Shown: piece by piece, positions 19,997 through 29,894 of the stretch | Layout: every line of letters begins with the position of its first letter | How positions within the stretch are numbered: position 1 is the stretch's first letter | Assembly: GCF_016415625.1 (NCBI RefSeq) | Contig: NZ_WBXP01000001.1 | Coordinates: 186,001 to 250,000, forward strand | Reading direction: 5' to 3' | DNA from: Shimwellia pseudoproteus | GTDB lineage: Bacteria; Pseudomonadota; Gammaproteobacteria; Enterobacterales; Enterobacteriaceae | Length of the DNA stretch: 64,000 nucleotides | Notes under the pieces: model-generated | Told to the model about the DNA's origin: nothing | The model's input: the letters and a program-made list of their open reading frames with translations, nothing else | Database searches by the model: none | Translations under genes and position numbers: made by a program

Positions 19997-21283
19997 TTAG
20001 CGCGCTGCCAGCAAAAAAGCGCGCAGTTGTGAGAAATCGGCCGGTAGCAGATGCGAGAGCAGCGGCAGATCCGCCCGTTCAGCCAGGGCCGGCGGCAGCG
20101 CCAGCGGCTGGTCGAGGATGGCTTCCACACTTTCTTTAAACTTGGCCGGGTGCGCCGTTCCCAGGAACAGGCCATATTCCCCCGGCTGAAGCTGTTGGTT
20201 CAGGGCATACCAGGCAATGGCCGCATGCGGTTCAGAGACATACCCCTGACTATTGAGGTCACGCATGGCCGCTTTGGTGGTCTCATCACTGACCGTGGCG
20301 GACCCCAGCTCATTCAGGCGCCAAATCTTGCGCCGGAACAGCTCCTCTACCCGGGGCCAGTTATTAGGCTGGCTGACATCCATGGCGTTAGACAGCGTCG
20401 CCTGGGTCGCGTGCGGCTCCCACTTCCCGCTGGAGAGGAAACGCGGCACGGTATCGTTAGCATTGGTCGCGGCAATAAAGCGCTTAATCGGCAGGCCGAG
20501 AGATTTAGCCAGCAGACCGGCGGTCAGATCCCCGAAGTTGCCGCTCGGCACGGAAACCACTAACTGATTACGCGCCTCCTGGGGTAACTGGGCCACCGCT
20601 TCAAAGTAGTAGCAAATTTGCGCCAGCAGGCGGCTGATATTAATCGAGTTAGCCGAGTTCAGCCCCAGCGCCTGTTTCAGCTCTTCATCATCGAAGGCCT
20701 GTTTCACCAGGGCCTGGCAGGCATCAAAATCGCCATCAATGGCCACAGTTTCAATATTGCCCCCCAGGGTGCAGAACAGTTTCTCCTGGAGCGGGCTGAT
20801 CCTGCCGCGCGGGTAGAGGATAACCACCCGCACATTTTTCATACCGTAAAATGCATGGGCGACCGCCGCACCGGTATCCCCGGAGGTGGCCGTCAGAATA
20901 GTGACCGGCTTATCGCCGCTGATGTAATCCAGCATCTGGGCCATAAAGCGGCCGCCAAAATCTTTGAAGGCGAGGGTCGGGCCGTGGAACAGTTCCAGGC
21001 AGCCGATATGGTCAGAGACCTGGGTTACCGGGGCCGGGAAAGCAAATGCCTTACCCACCCGGGCGTGCAGTTCATCTGCGGGGATCTCATCACCGATAAA
21101 CGCGCTGAGGATTTTCGTACTGCGGGTCACGAAATCATCGTTGAGCATCTCGTCGATCGCGGAGTGCTCAAACTCCGGCAATTCGAGAGGGAAAAACAGC
21201 CCCTGTTGTTTACCCAGCCCCTGCGTCACCGCCTGAGCAAAACTGACTTGTTCGTTATGATCTTTCAGATTGTAGAGTTTCAT
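19997..21283 (-). CDS. thrC: Threonine synthase
   Basis: PLP enzyme that converts phosphohomoserine to threonine, the last step of the pathway. It has 428 residues, as in E. coli. The PLP lysine lies in HGPTLAFKDFGGRF (about residues 98-111). SGDTGAAVAHAF and SVPSGNFGDL are the other cofactor-phosphate contacts. It starts 3 bp after thrB, so translation is probably coupled. Last gene of thrLABC, followed by a strong terminator. Confidence 0.98.
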   Translation of the reverse strand: MKLYNLKDHNEQVSFAQAVTQGLGKQQGLFFPLELPEFEHSAIDEMLNDDFVTRSTKILSAFIGDEIPADELHARVGKAFAFPAPVTQVSDHIGCLELFHGPTLAFKDFGGRFMAQMLDYISGDKPVTILTATSGDTGAAVAHAFYGMKNVRVVILYPRGRISPLQEKLFCTLGGNIETVAIDGDFDACQALVKQAFDDEELKQALGLNSANSINISRLLAQICYYFEAVAQLPQEARNQLVVSVPSGNFGDLTAGLLAKSLGLPIKRFIAATNANDTVPRFLSSGKWEPHATQATLSNAMDVSQPNNWPRVEELFRRKIWRLNELGSATVSDETTKAAMRDLNSQGYVSEPHAAIAWYALNQQLQPGEYGLFLGTAHPAKFKESVEAILDQPLALPPALAERADLPLLSHLLPADFSQLRAFLLAAR

Positions 21284-21286
21284 GCG

Positions 21287-22216
21287 TTATCCCAGTACCC
21301 GTGCGCCCGCCGTATCCAGACGGCAAATATGAACAAAGCCTTCCTGATTTTGCAGATAGTGTTGTTGTAGCCAGTCCGCCGTACGCTGCGCCGCCTGTGG
21401 CGTATCGCAAACGGCGAACAGCGTGGGCCCGGAGCCGGAAATCCCGCAGGCCAGCGCCCCCAGCTCCAGTGCCGCCCGTCGTGCATCACCAAAGCCCGGC
21501 AGCAGTTTCGTGCGGTATGGCTCGGCAATCACATCCTGCATCAGTTTTGCCGCCAGCGCAGGTTGCGCGGTGTGGCAGGCGTGAATAAACCCCGCCAGGT
21601 AACGGCCGTGGCGGATGCAATCCGCGCGGCGATACTGGGCCGGTAAGATAGCCCGCGCCTCAGCAGTGGAGACCTTAATCCCCGGGTAGGCCATCACCCA
21701 CAGCCACCTTTCAAACCCCGGCACCTGCTGGCTGATAATGCCGTTCTCTTCCAGCATCAGTTGCATACCGCCCAGGAAACACGGCGCCACATTATCATAA
21801 TGTACGCTGCCGGAGATCCGCCCTTCCAGCTCCCCCATCAGGGCCAGCAGGCGGTTGTCGTCCAGCGGTTTATTGCAAAATTCGTTCATCGCCATCAGCC
21901 CCGCCACCACCGAGCAGGCGCTGGAGCCCAGGCCTGAGCCGATAGGCATGTTTTTTTCCAGCTTCATGGCCACCGGGATGGTTTCGCCGATTTCCTGGCA
22001 GAAACGCTCCCAGCACTGATAGACAATATTTTCCCGGGGCTCCCGGGGCAGCTTACTGGCGAAGCGGCCCGCATTCTCCAGGCTAAAGGTTTCTGCGGCC
22101 TCAACGGTTACGCAATCCCCTAATAGGGTACCGTCCACCGGAGACACCGCTGCGCCCAGCACATCAAACCCAACGCTCACATTGCCGATTGAGGCCGGGG
22201 CATACACTTTGACCAT
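21287..22216 (-). CDS. thrB: Homoserine kinase
   Basis: GHMP-family kinase that makes O-phosphohomoserine. It has 309 residues (E. coli 310). The ATP-binding loop [16 protein letters not shown] is at about residues 91-106, and the C-terminal [12 protein letters not shown] motif is intact. Only one base separates its ATG from the thrA stop, and thrC follows 3 bp downstream, so the operon is tightly packed as in E. coli. Confidence 0.98.
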   Translation of the reverse strand: MVKVYAPASIGNVSVGFDVLGAAVSPVDGTLLGDCVTVEAAETFSLENAGRFASKLPREPRENIVYQCWERFCQEIGETIPVAMKLEKNMPIGSGLGSSACSVVAGLMAMNEFCNKPLDDNRLLALMGELEGRISGSVHYDNVAPCFLGGMQLMLEENGIISQQVPGFERWLWVMAYPGIKVSTAEARAILPAQYRRADCIRHGRYLAGFIHACHTAQPALAAKLMQDVIAEPYRTKLLPGFGDARRAALELGALACGISGSGPTLFAVCDTPQAAQRTADWLQQHYLQNQEGFVHICRLDTAGARVLG

Positions 22217-22217
22217 G

Positions 22218-24680
22218 TTAAACTCCTAACTTCCATGACAGGGTACGCAGCAGGTCGGCGAATACCCCGGCGGCGGTGACATCATTGCCCGCGCCATAGC
22301 CGCGCAGAACCAGCGGCAGCGGTTGATAATAGTGGCTGTAGAACGCCAGGGCGTTTTCGCCGTTTTTTACTTTATACAATGGATCGTTACCGTCCACGGC
22401 AGCAATTTTTACCCGGCAAACCCCCTGCTCATCGATCGCCCCGACATAGCGCAGCACCTTGCCGTTATCCCGGGCCTGAGCAACCCGGGAAGCAAACACC
22501 TCATCCAGCTGCGCCAGTCGTGCCATAAAGCTGGCGACATCCCCGCTGGCATCAAAACCGGCGGGCAGCACGGGTTCAATCACAATATCGGACAGCTCAA
22601 GTTCAAGGCCGGTTTCACGGGCAAGGATCAACAGCTTACGCGCCACATCCATACCGGAAAGATCATCACGGGGATCGGGCTCGGTATAGCCCATTTCCCG
22701 GGCGATGGTGGTGGCCTCAGACAGGCTCATCCCCTCATCAAGTTTGCCGAAAATAAACGACAATGAGCCAGAGAGAATACCGGAGAACTGCCGCAGTTCA
22801 TCACCGGCACTCAGCAGGTTTTGCAAGTTTTCGATAACCGGCAGCCCGGCCCCGACGTTGGTATCGTAGAGGAACTTACGCCGGGAGCGCTGGGCGGCGC
22901 TGCGCAATTGGTGGTAATAACGCATCGATGAGGTATTGGCTTTTTTGTTCGGGGTGACCACGTGGAACCCCTCTTCCAGGAAGTCAGCGTACTGGTCTGC
23001 CACCTCCTGACTGGAAGTACAGTCGACAATCACCGGGTTCAGCAGGTGATACTCTTTCACCAGGCGAATTAAGCGGCCAAGGTTAAATGGCTCTCTGGCC
23101 TGCGCCAGCGTCTGCTGCCAATTCTCCAGATCCAGCCCGTGTACGTTGGTCAACAGCCCCCGGGAGTTGGCCACACCGCATACCCGTAAATCGATGTGCT
23201 TTTTCTTCAGCCAGGCTTGCTGGCGCTTGATCTGCTCAAGCAGTGCCCCGCCGACCCCACCGACCCCGATAACAAACACTTCGATGACCTGGTCGGTGTT
23301 AAACAGCATCTGGTGGGTCACGCGCACGGCCGTGGTCGCGTCGTCGTTATTGACCACCACGGAAATCGACCGCTCAGAAGAGCCCTGTGCGATAGCAACG
23401 ATATTGATATTGGCCCGGGCCAGGGCGGCAAAAAATTTGGCGGAGATACCGCGCAGGGTGCGCATGCCGTCCCCCACCACCGAGATAATCGCCAGGCGCT
23501 CGACAATGGACACCGGTTCCAGCAGCCCTTCTTTCAGTTCGAGGTAAAACTCCTCTTCCAGGGCGCGGGTAGCCCGTAACCTATCATTCTGCGGGACACA
23601 GAAGCTGATGCTGTATTCCGACGAGGACTGGGTGATCAGCACCACGGAGATCCCGTTGCGCGACATGGTGGCAAATACCCGGGCAGCCATACCGACCATG
23701 CCCTTCATCCCCGGGCCGGAGACGTTAAACATCGCCATATTATTCATATTGGTGATGCCTTTCACCGGCAGGCCGTCTTCATCGCTGCTGGCGCCAATCA
23801 GGGTACCAGGAGCCTGGGGGTTACCGGTATTTTTGATTAAACAGGGAATTTGGAACTGGGCAATGGGGGAGATGGTCCGGGGGTGGAGCACTTTAGCGCC
23901 GAAGTAGGACAGCTCCATGGCCTCCTGATACGACATCGATTTCAGCAGCCTGGCATCCGGCACCTGGCGCGGATCACAGGTATAAACGCCGTCAACATCG
24001 GTCCATATTTCGCAACAGTCGGCGCGCAGACAAGCGGCCAGCACCGCCGCCGAATAGTCAGAGCCATTACGCCCCAGCACCACCAGTTCCCCTTTGTCAT
24101 TACCGGCAGTGAAGCCGGCCATCAGGATCATGTGGTCTGCCGGGATCTGGCTGGCCTGAATACGGCGGGTGGATTCGGGAATATCCACCGTAGACTCAAG
24201 ATAGTGACCCACCGCCAGCAGTTTCTCGACCGGGTCGATCACCGTGACATGGTGGCCGCGCGCCTGCAATAACGCGGCCATTATCGCGATGGAGAGCTTT
24301 TCACCCCGGCAGATCAGCGTGGCATTGATGCTGTCCGGGCACTGCCCTAACAGGCTGATCCCGTGGAGGATATGCTTTATCTGGGCAAATTCTTGCTCCA
24401 CTACCGCTTTCATTTTCGCCAGCGGGAAGCCAGGCTGGGCCTGCGCCAGGCCGGCCAGTAAATCGGCAAAAATGCGCTCGGCATCATCCAGGTTAGGTAA
24501 GGCATCCTGGCCGCTGATGGTTTTTTCGATCATCGCCACCAGGTGGTTAGTAATTTTAGCCGGGGCAGAGAGCACGGTGGCAACCTGTCCTTGTCTGGCA
24601 TTGCTTTCCAGAATGTCGGCAACAGAGAGAAACCGCTCTGCATTTGCCACTGACGTACCGCCGAACTTCAACACTCTCAT
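22218..24680 (-). CDS. thrA: Bifunctional aspartokinase I / homoserine dehydrogenase I
   Basis: Catalyses the first and third steps from aspartate to threonine and is inhibited by threonine. It has 820 residues, exactly as in E. coli. The aspartokinase domain begins [13 protein letters not shown] and has [10 protein letters not shown]. Two ACT regulatory domains lie in the middle, and the homoserine dehydrogenase domain follows with the nucleotide motif [10 protein letters not shown]. The ATG at 24680 is chosen because it gives the family N-terminus. The longer in-frame reading runs through the attenuator. Confidence 0.98.
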   Translation of the reverse strand: MRVLKFGGTSVANAERFLSVADILESNARQGQVATVLSAPAKITNHLVAMIEKTISGQDALPNLDDAERIFADLLAGLAQAQPGFPLAKMKAVVEQEFAQIKHILHGISLLGQCPDSINATLICRGEKLSIAIMAALLQARGHHVTVIDPVEKLLAVGHYLESTVDIPESTRRIQASQIPADHMILMAGFTAGNDKGELVVLGRNGSDYSAAVLAACLRADCCEIWTDVDGVYTCDPRQVPDARLLKSMSYQEAMELSYFGAKVLHPRTISPIAQFQIPCLIKNTGNPQAPGTLIGASSDEDGLPVKGITNMNNMAMFNVSGPGMKGMVGMAARVFATMSRNGISVVLITQSSSEYSISFCVPQNDRLRATRALEEEFYLELKEGLLEPVSIVERLAIISVVGDGMRTLRGISAKFFAALARANINIVAIAQGSSERSISVVVNNDDATTAVRVTHQMLFNTDQVIEVFVIGVGGVGGALLEQIKRQQAWLKKKHIDLRVCGVANSRGLLTNVHGLDLENWQQTLAQAREPFNLGRLIRLVKEYHLLNPVIVDCTSSQEVADQYADFLEEGFHVVTPNKKANTSSMRYYHQLRSAAQRSRRKFLYDTNVGAGLPVIENLQNLLSAGDELRQFSGILSGSLSFIFGKLDEGMSLSEATTIAREMGYTEPDPRDDLSGMDVARKLLILARETGLELELSDIVIEPVLPAGFDASGDVASFMARLAQLDEVFASRVAQARDNGKVLRYVGAIDEQGVCRVKIAAVDGNDPLYKVKNGENALAFYSHYYQPLPLVLRGYGAGNDVTAAGVFADLLRTLSWKLGV

Positions 24681-24705
24681 GGTGAATCCCCTCAAACTTG
24701 TGCCT

Positions 24706-24741
24706 AAAAAAAAAGCCCGCACTCTTCAGGTGCGGGCTTTT
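24706..24741 (-). terminator. thr operon attenuator terminator
   Basis: Read leftward, a perfect 8-bp GCCCGCAC/GTGCGGGC stem (24715-24722 and 24730-24737) with a 7-nt loop is followed by nine T, between thrL and thrA. It forms when the ribosome is not stalled on Thr or Ile codons of the leader. Confidence 0.95.
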
Positions 24742-24760
24742 TCTGTGTTTCCTGTACGCG

Positions 24761-24832
24761 TCAGCCCGCCCCGTTACCTGTGGTAATGGTGGTGGTTGTA
24801 ATGATGGTGGTCATCAGGCCGATACGGATCAT
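24761..24832 (-). CDS. thrL: thr operon leader peptide
   Basis: A 23-codon peptide beginning MIRIGLM and ending TTGNGAG. Residues 8-18 hold eight threonines and three isoleucines, the codons that sense charged tRNA-Thr and tRNA-Ile. The ATG at 24832 is preceded by GAGCACACAACATCC, almost the E. coli thrL leader sequence. It is two codons longer than my recollection of E. coli ThrL (21 residues) and contains an internal ATG at 24814 that could also start translation. The attenuator hairpin follows 20 bp after the stop. Confidence 0.93.
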   Translation of the reverse strand: MIRIGLMTTIITTTTITTGNGAG

Positions 24833-24860
24833 GGATGTTGTGTGCTCTTAATAACAATTG

Positions 24861-24896
24861 ACTATATTGGTTAAAGTATCTGCCGCGTTAAGTCAA
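24861..24896 (-). promoter_or_regulatory. thr operon promoter region
   Basis: Read leftward, GTTGACTTAA then GATACTTTAACCAATATAGT, a block closely similar to the E. coli thrL promoter region. The likely -10 is TATAGT (24866-24861). The TTGACT at 24896-24891 is too far from it to be the paired -35, so the exact -35 is uncertain. Confidence 0.6.
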
Positions 24897-25028
24897 CGAA
24901 AATTTGATTTTGGCCACAAATTCAAATTTTTTGCTAATTCGGCCTGGCGGTCTGGATTTAGCTTAAAACACCGAAAAATCCGCTTATTCATGCCACAACT
25001 TGACAACGATAGGCACCCAGGCGGCATT

Positions 25029-25715
25029 TTATTCGGTCAGCTTTTTTTCAATATCGTGCAGCAATCGGTGCAACATGACCGTGTCGCGCTGGCCTAAAAC
25101 CCCCAGCCGCTGTTGCAGCCAGTCGCTCAGCTTATGGTCATCGGTTATCGCCAGCGCCGTCAGTAAGTTATCCACCCGGCGGCGTAATGCCTGCAGTTGT
25201 TGCACATCCGCCGCGGGCTCCTGGGGGGCATCCCCCTGCATCAGCGCCGAGAGCTGATAGCAATACACCATCACCGCCTGGCCCAGGTTCATTGACGGAT
25301 AATCCGCTACCATAGGGACACCGGTGAGGACATCCGCCAGCGCCAGCTCGTCGTTGGTCAGCCCGGAATCCTCACGGCCAAACACCAGCGCCGCGCCCCC
25401 AACCCACTGCCGTTTCTCTTCCAGCAGCGGCACCAGCTCTGCGGCAGTGGCGTAGTAGTGAAAGCGCCCCCGGCTGCGGGCGGTCGTCGCAATCGTAAAA
25501 TCAATATCCGCCAGCGCTGCTTCCAGGGTGGGAAATACCGCCACCCGGTCGAGAATATCCCCGGAGCCGTGGGCCACCCAGCGCGCCTGAGGCTGTAAGT
25601 GCGCCTCACTGTTCACTATGCGTAAGTCGTTAAATCCCATAGTTTTCATCGCCCGGGCCGCCGCCCCAATATTTTCAGCTCTGGCAGGCTCCACCAGGAT
25701 AATGGAAAAACGCAT
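25029..25715 (-). CDS. yjtD: Putative RNA 2'-O-methyltransferase YjtD (SpoU family)
   Basis: Knotted SPOUT methyltransferase of 228 residues, the same as E. coli YjtD. Family motifs are VEPARAENIGAAARAMKTMG at residues 8-27, ALVFGREDSGLTN near 116-128, and NLGQAVMVYCYQL, which form the SAM-binding knot. The target RNA is unknown; it is a paralogue of the tRNA methyltransferase TrmJ. It lies between the thr operon and arcA, as in E. coli. Confidence 0.95.
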   Translation of the reverse strand: MRFSIILVEPARAENIGAAARAMKTMGFNDLRIVNSEAHLQPQARWVAHGSGDILDRVAVFPTLEAALADIDFTIATTARSRGRFHYYATAAELVPLLEEKRQWVGGAALVFGREDSGLTNDELALADVLTGVPMVADYPSMNLGQAVMVYCYQLSALMQGDAPQEPAADVQQLQALRRRVDNLLTALAITDDHKLSDWLQQRLGVLGQRDTVMLHRLLHDIEKKLTE

Positions 25716-26055
25716 CTCTTATTAAATCCTCTGAAACAGATAGCTCATGACAATTCGGCGATATAATTCGCGCCATAAATTTACTTTACGGCAACAAAAC
25801 AGCCGCTGTTCTACTACCATAACAGCTGAAATTGTCTTAGCAGTGACCATAATAAACGCAATAGCACCACATAATGATTTTTACTATATATGATTGTTTA
25901 TCATGGATAAAATAAAGTACGGGTAGCGATAGCTAATCGTTGAATTTGATTTTCTATTTTGCCACTATTTATACCCTATTGATTAAAAAAATGTGACGAA
26001 CGCTAGCAATGCGCTACGATGATTTCATCAAACTGTTAACGTGCTACAATTGAAA

Positions 26056-26069
26056 TTGATATATGTCAA
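26056..26069 (+). promoter_or_regulatory. Putative FNR site upstream of arcA
   Basis: TTGAT-ATAT-GTCAA matches the FNR consensus TTGAT-N4-ATCAA at nine of ten positions. arcA is known to be activated by FNR in E. coli, so the site fits. It is about 280 bp before the arcA start codon. Confidence 0.5.
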
Positions 26070-26110
26070 CGAAGCATAGTTTTATTGGGCGTCAGAACCG
26101 ACTCAGCCTG

Positions 26111-26252
26111 TTATGTTGCTGTTAAAATGGTTAAGATATTAGCCGTTTTTGACACCGTCGGGTCTAAAGGGAACGGTACCCACGACCAAGCTAATGATGT
26201 TGTTGACGTTGATGGAAAGTGCATCAAGAACGCAATTACGTACTTTAGTCAT
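26111..26252 (-). pseudogene. yjjY: yjjY homologue with a +1 frameshift
   Basis: From ATG at 26252 the minus strand reads MTKVRNCVLDALSINVNNII and on to SLVVGT, then leaves the expected frame and stops at 26139 after 37 codons. If one base is skipped near 26174-26178 (within GGTACCGTTCCC), the other frame continues FPLDPTVSKTANILTILTAT and stops at 26111. The whole span is 142 nt, one more than the 47 codons of E. coli yjjY (46 residues), as I recall that sequence. So this is E. coli-like yjjY with a single-base insertion, or DNA conserved for another reason. No function is known. Confidence 0.75.
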
Positions 26253-26350
26253 ATGTTAGGCCGCGCATGTTAATTTACAGCATGCATCAGGCAGGTCAGG
26301 GACTTCTGTACTTCCTGTTTCGATTAAGTTGGCAATTTTAGGTAGCAAAC

Positions 26351-27067
26351 ATGCAGACCCCTCACATTCTTATTGTTGAAGACGAGTTGGTAACACGCAA
26401 CACGTTGAAGAGTATTTTCGAAGCAGAAGGCTATGATGTTTTTGAAGCGACTGACGGCGCCGAAATGCATCAGATCCTTTCTGATAACGATATCAACCTG
26501 GTTATCATGGATATCAACCTGCCGGGTAAAAATGGACTGCTGCTGGCCCGCGAGCTGCGCGAGCAAGCTAACGTGGCGCTGATGTTCCTGACCGGCCGCG
26601 ATAACGAAGTAGATAAGGTTCTGGGTCTTGAAATCGGGGCAGATGATTACATCACTAAACCGTTTAACCCGCGCGAACTGACTATCCGCGCCCGTAACCT
26701 GCTGTCACGCACCATGAATCTGGGCACCACAGGTGAAGAGCGTCGCTCCGTTGAAAGCTATAAATTCAACGGGTGGGAACTGGATATCAACAGCCGTTCT
26801 CTGATTAGCCCTAATGGCGAACAGTATAAACTGCCGCGCAGTGAATTCCGTGCCATGCTGCACTTCTGCGAAAACCCGGGCAAAATTCAGTCCCGTGCAG
26901 AGTTGCTGAAAAAGATGACCGGACGTGAGCTGAAACCTCATGACCGTACTGTAGACGTTACGATCCGTCGTATCCGTAAACATTTCGAGTCTACGCCGGA
27001 CACCCCGGAAATTATCGCGACCATTCACGGTGAAGGATACCGTTTCTGCGGTGATTTGCAGGAATAA
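26351..27067 (+). CDS. arcA: Two-component response regulator ArcA
   Basis: Response regulator of the ArcBA system, which represses aerobic respiration genes under low oxygen. It has 238 residues, as in E. coli. The receiver domain has the acidic pair E10/D11 and the phosphorylation site D54 in VIMDINLPG. The C-terminal winged-helix OmpR-type domain includes [11 protein letters not shown] and [12 protein letters not shown]. Single-gene unit with a shared terminator; the neighbour creA converges on it. Confidence 0.99.
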   Translation: MQTPHILIVEDELVTRNTLKSIFEAEGYDVFEATDGAEMHQILSDNDINLVIMDINLPGKNGLLLARELREQANVALMFLTGRDNEVDKVLGLEIGADDYITKPFNPRELTIRARNLLSRTMNLGTTGEERRSVESYKFNGWELDINSRSLISPNGEQYKLPRSEFRAMLHFCENPGKIQSRAELLKKMTGRELKPHDRTVDVTIRRIRKHFESTPDTPEIIATIHGEGYRFCGDLQE

Positions 27068-27094
27068 CGCCACCGTCAGGGTGAGTGAATAGAT

Positions 27095-27123
27095 AAAAAG
27101 GCCGGATAACCCGGCCTTTTTTA
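27095..27123. terminator. Bidirectional terminator between arcA and creA
   Basis: AGGCCGG (27099-27105) pairs with CCGGCCT (27111-27117) around a 5-nt loop, with A-run on the left and T-run on the right. It serves rightward arcA and leftward creA. Confidence 0.88.
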
Positions 27124-27137
27124 TTTGCGTAATAAAC

Positions 27138-27611
27138 TTACTCTTTCCACGGCATAATCGGCACGGCGCTGAGGGCATTCTTCGGCGAGCCATCAACCAC
27201 TTTGTCAGAATAGGCCAGATAGGTCAGCGCATTACGTTTGGCATCATAGAAACGCACCACCTGAAGGGTCTTAAAGACCATAGAAATGCGTTTCTGAAAG
27301 ACAACTTCGCCCTGCTCTTTACCGGCTTTAATTTTATCGCTCAGTTCAACCGGCCCCACCTGCTGACAAGAAATTGCCGCGTCAGCGGTATCTTCCGCCA
27401 GCCCTAAACCCCCTTTAATCCCGCCGGTTTTTGCCCGGCTCAGGTAGCAGGTCACATTTTTAATATCGGGGTCATCAAACGCTTCAACCACAATTTTATG
27501 ATCCGGCCCAATCATTTTGAAAACCGTATCGACAGATCCGATCTGCTCAGCACTAACTGACTGACTTAACAGTAAAAAAGCCGCAGACAACCATAACGTT
27601 TTTTGTTTCAT
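27138..27611 (-). CDS. creA: Exported protein CreA
   Basis: Conserved protein of unknown function, 157 residues, as in E. coli. It has a signal peptide ([21 protein letters not shown]) and the family core [39 protein letters not shown]. The ATG at 27611 gives the family N-terminus; the longer in-frame start at 27629 does not. In E. coli it heads creABCD, but here the creB, creC and creD genes are absent and only 70 bp separate it from arcA. Confidence 0.96.
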   Translation of the reverse strand: MKQKTLWLSAAFLLLSQSVSAEQIGSVDTVFKMIGPDHKIVVEAFDDPDIKNVTCYLSRAKTGGIKGGLGLAEDTADAAISCQQVGPVELSDKIKAGKEQGEVVFQKRISMVFKTLQVVRFYDAKRNALTYLAYSDKVVDGSPKNALSAVPIMPWKE

Positions 27612-27814
27612 ATTATTACCAGCGCTCATTATTTAAGCGATTATTACACGGGATTTCATTAAATTCTGTTCAGTATCACACTATTGATTATTAAATAGAA
27701 CTACAGCTTTTGAATCGCACATGTTGTTAAAAAAAACTCTCAAACCGGTTTCAGCAAAAAATGCTATGATCCGCATCTGGTTATAGGCCTGAGTTAGCAG
27801 GATGGGGATATTAT

Positions 27815-28684
27815 ATGGATCAAGCTGGAATTATTCGCGATCTACTTGTCTGGCTCGAGGGCCATCTGGATCAGCCGCTGTCACTCGATAATGTAGCGGC
27901 AAAGGCAGGTTACTCCAAATGGCACCTGCAGCGCATGTTTAAAGATGTCACTGGACAGGCCATCGGCGCTTATATTCGCGCACGTCGATTGTCCAAATCC
28001 GCAGTCGCATTACGCCTTACTGCCCGCCCTATTCTGGATATTGCCCTACAATATCGTTTTGACTCCCAACAAACGTTCACCAGGGCATTTAAAAAGCAAT
28101 TTGCCCAGACCCCTGCGCTTTACCGCCGCAGCCCGGACTGGTGCTCTTTTGGTATTCGCCCGCCCATCAGGCTGGACGACTTTACCCCGCCAGAAGGGCA
28201 ATTTGTCACCCTGCCCGCCATGCATCTGCTGGGGGTTACCCAAAATTATAGTTGCTCACTGGAACAGATAAGCCACTTCCGTAACGAGATGCGCATCCAG
28301 TTCTGGACCCAGTTCCTGGCCAATGCGCCATCGTTGCCGCCGGTGCTCTACGGTCTGCACGAACCGCGGCCCAGTCTGGAAAAAGACGACGAGCAGGAAG
28401 TGTTTTACACCACCGCTCTGGCGCCGGAAATGGCCAGTGGCCATATACCGCACGCCCAGCCGATCCTGCTGGAAGGCGGGGACTATGTGCAGTTCACTTA
28501 TAACGGCCCCGCGGACCATCTGCAGGAGTTCATTCTGCTGATTTACGGGACCTGTATGCCGACACTCAATTTAACCCGCCGCAAAGGGCTGGATATTGAG
28601 CGCTTCTTCCCGGCATCCGAAGCGAATGTCCTCGACCACCAGCGGATCATCCGCTGCGAATACCTGGTGCCAGTGAAACGCTAG
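27815..28684 (+). CDS. rob: AraC-family regulator Rob
   Basis: Transcription factor of the MarA/SoxS/Rob regulon (antibiotic, solvent and superoxide tolerance). It has 289 residues, as in E. coli. The AraC-type DNA-binding domain is N-terminal, with two helix-turn-helix motifs (SLDNVAAKAGYSKWHLQRMF and FDSQQTFTRAFKKQF). A C-terminal GyrI-like ligand-binding domain follows from about residue 120. The stop overlaps the end of convergent gpmB by 4 bp. Confidence 0.98.
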   Translation: MDQAGIIRDLLVWLEGHLDQPLSLDNVAAKAGYSKWHLQRMFKDVTGQAIGAYIRARRLSKSAVALRLTARPILDIALQYRFDSQQTFTRAFKKQFAQTPALYRRSPDWCSFGIRPPIRLDDFTPPEGQFVTLPAMHLLGVTQNYSCSLEQISHFRNEMRIQFWTQFLANAPSLPPVLYGLHEPRPSLEKDDEQEVFYTTALAPEMASGHIPHAQPILLEGGDYVQFTYNGPADHLQEFILLIYGTCMPTLNLTRRKGLDIERFFPASEANVLDHQRIIRCEYLVPVKR

Positions 28685-29328
28685 CGCTGGAGTTCATCCA
28701 ACGCCGGGGCATCGAGATGCGAAATGTCCCCGGCCGTCTCCACTATCCAGCCATTTGCCAGCCACGCGCTCTGTTGGTAGTCCACCCGGGAAATTGAACA
28801 GTTACGCAACCGCAAACGCCGCTCCGCCCAGGCGGGGAGCCCTAAAATGGTACTTACCAGGCAACCCAGCGCCATACCGTGGCTCACCAGCAGCGGCACA
28901 CTCCCCGGCGGAAGCTCCCGACAGGCATTCAACGCCGCGTGCATCCGCTGGCTGACCTCCTGCATTGATTCCCCCTGCGGGATACGCCCTTCCGGATTAC
29001 CGTTAACCAGCTGGCGCCGCCACTGTTCTTCTTCTGCCGTTAAGGTGTCCAGGTTGCGCTGCTCCAGCACCCCCATATTCAGCTCACGTAAACGGCTATC
29101 GAGGATCACGTCGCAGCCACAGGACTGGGCGATAATTTCCGCTGTCCGCCGGGTGCGCCCGAGATCACTGGCTATCACATGCGTGATACCGTAGCCACAC
29201 ACTCTGGCGCCGACCTGCATGGCCTGACGCTCCCCCATCTCTGTGAGCGGGCTGTCCGACTGCCCCTGAATGCGGCGCTGCGCATTCCACTGTGTTTCAC
29301 CGTGACGAACGAGATATACTTGTAGCAT
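28681..29328 (-). CDS. gpmB: Histidine phosphatase GpmB (phosphoglycerate mutase-like)
   Basis: Cytoplasmic histidine-phosphatase-superfamily protein of 215 residues, as in E. coli GpmB (YtjC). The phosphohistidine motif is RHG at residues 8-10 (LVRHGETQWN), and the second catalytic histidine is in LLVSHGMAL. Phosphoglycerate mutase activity has been proposed, but the true substrate is uncertain. Diverges from yjjX with about 50 bp between them. Confidence 0.95.
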   Translation of the reverse strand: MLQVYLVRHGETQWNAQRRIQGQSDSPLTEMGERQAMQVGARVCGYGITHVIASDLGRTRRTAEIIAQSCGCDVILDSRLRELNMGVLEQRNLDTLTAEEEQWRRQLVNGNPEGRIPQGESMQEVSQRMHAALNACRELPPGSVPLLVSHGMALGCLVSTILGLPAWAERRLRLRNCSISRVDYQQSAWLANGWIVETAGDISHLDAPALDELQR

Positions 29329-29378
29329 GTTGTTATCCGCTATCCTGCCCTGACATCAAATAAGTGAGTTCACTGATT

Positions 29379-29894
29379 ATGCACCACGTTGTTCCTGCCA
29401 CCAAAAACCCGGCGAAAATTCAGGCGATTCTGCAGGCTTTTGAAGCTATCTTCGGAGAGGGATCCTGCCATATTGATGCGGTGGACGTCGAGAGCGGTGT
29501 ACCGGAGCAACCAATGGGCGATGCGCAAACCCTGAGCGGGGCGCGACAGCGGGTGGTCAATGCCCGCCAGGCCAGGCCAGAGGCAGATTTCTGGGTGGCT
29601 ATTGAAGCGGGTATCGATCAGGGAAGTACCTACAGCTGGGTGGTGATTGAAGACGCGCACCAGCGTGGAGAGGCCCGCTCTGCCACAATGCCCCTGCCGG
29701 AAAAAATCCTCGCGCAAGTCACCGCCGGGCAGCCCCTTGGGCCCGTGATGTCAGCGCTGACCGGCATCGAACAGATTGGCCGTAAAGAAGGGGCGATTGG
29801 CGTTTTCACCGCTGGCGCACTGACCCGCGGCAGCGTCTATTACCAGGCAGTGGTGCTGGCCCTCTGCCCTTTCCACAACGTCCTTTACCGCTGA
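29379..29894 (+). CDS. yjjX: Inosine/xanthosine triphosphatase YjjX
   Basis: House-cleaning phosphatase that hydrolyses ITP and XTP. It has 171 residues from the ATG at 29379, matching E. coli YjjX. Family blocks are [15 protein letters not shown] at the N-terminus, ESGVPEQP, and [18 protein letters not shown] five codons upstream in frame is less likely because the ATG gives the family N-terminus. Its last 10 bp overlap the end of trpR on the other strand. Confidence 0.96.
   Translation: MHHVVPATKNPAKIQAILQAFEAIFGEGSCHIDAVDVESGVPEQPMGDAQTLSGARQRVVNARQARPEADFWVAIEAGIDQGSTYSWVVIEDAHQRGEARSATMPLPEKILAQVTAGQPLGPVMSALTGIEQIGRKEGAIGVFTAGALTRGSVYYQAVVLALCPFHNVLYR

Larger units (their letters stand above)
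25716..26350. other. Long arcA upstream region
   Basis: 635 bp, AT-rich, between the yjtD and arcA starts. It contains a putative FNR site (26056-26069), a frameshifted yjjY on the minus strand (26111-26252), and probably several arcA promoters, as known for E. coli. A 62-codon rightward frame at 26085-26273 is antisense to yjjY and is not supported as a gene. Confidence 0.6.

Noticed and set aside
26018-26032. TGATTTCATCA upstream of arcA as a second FNR site.
   Set aside because: The half-sites are 3 bp apart, whereas FNR needs 4. The site at 26056-26069 has correct spacing.
26085-26273. A 62-codon rightward frame upstream of arcA.
   Set aside because: It is antisense to the conserved yjjY sequence and has no ribosome-binding site or recognised product.
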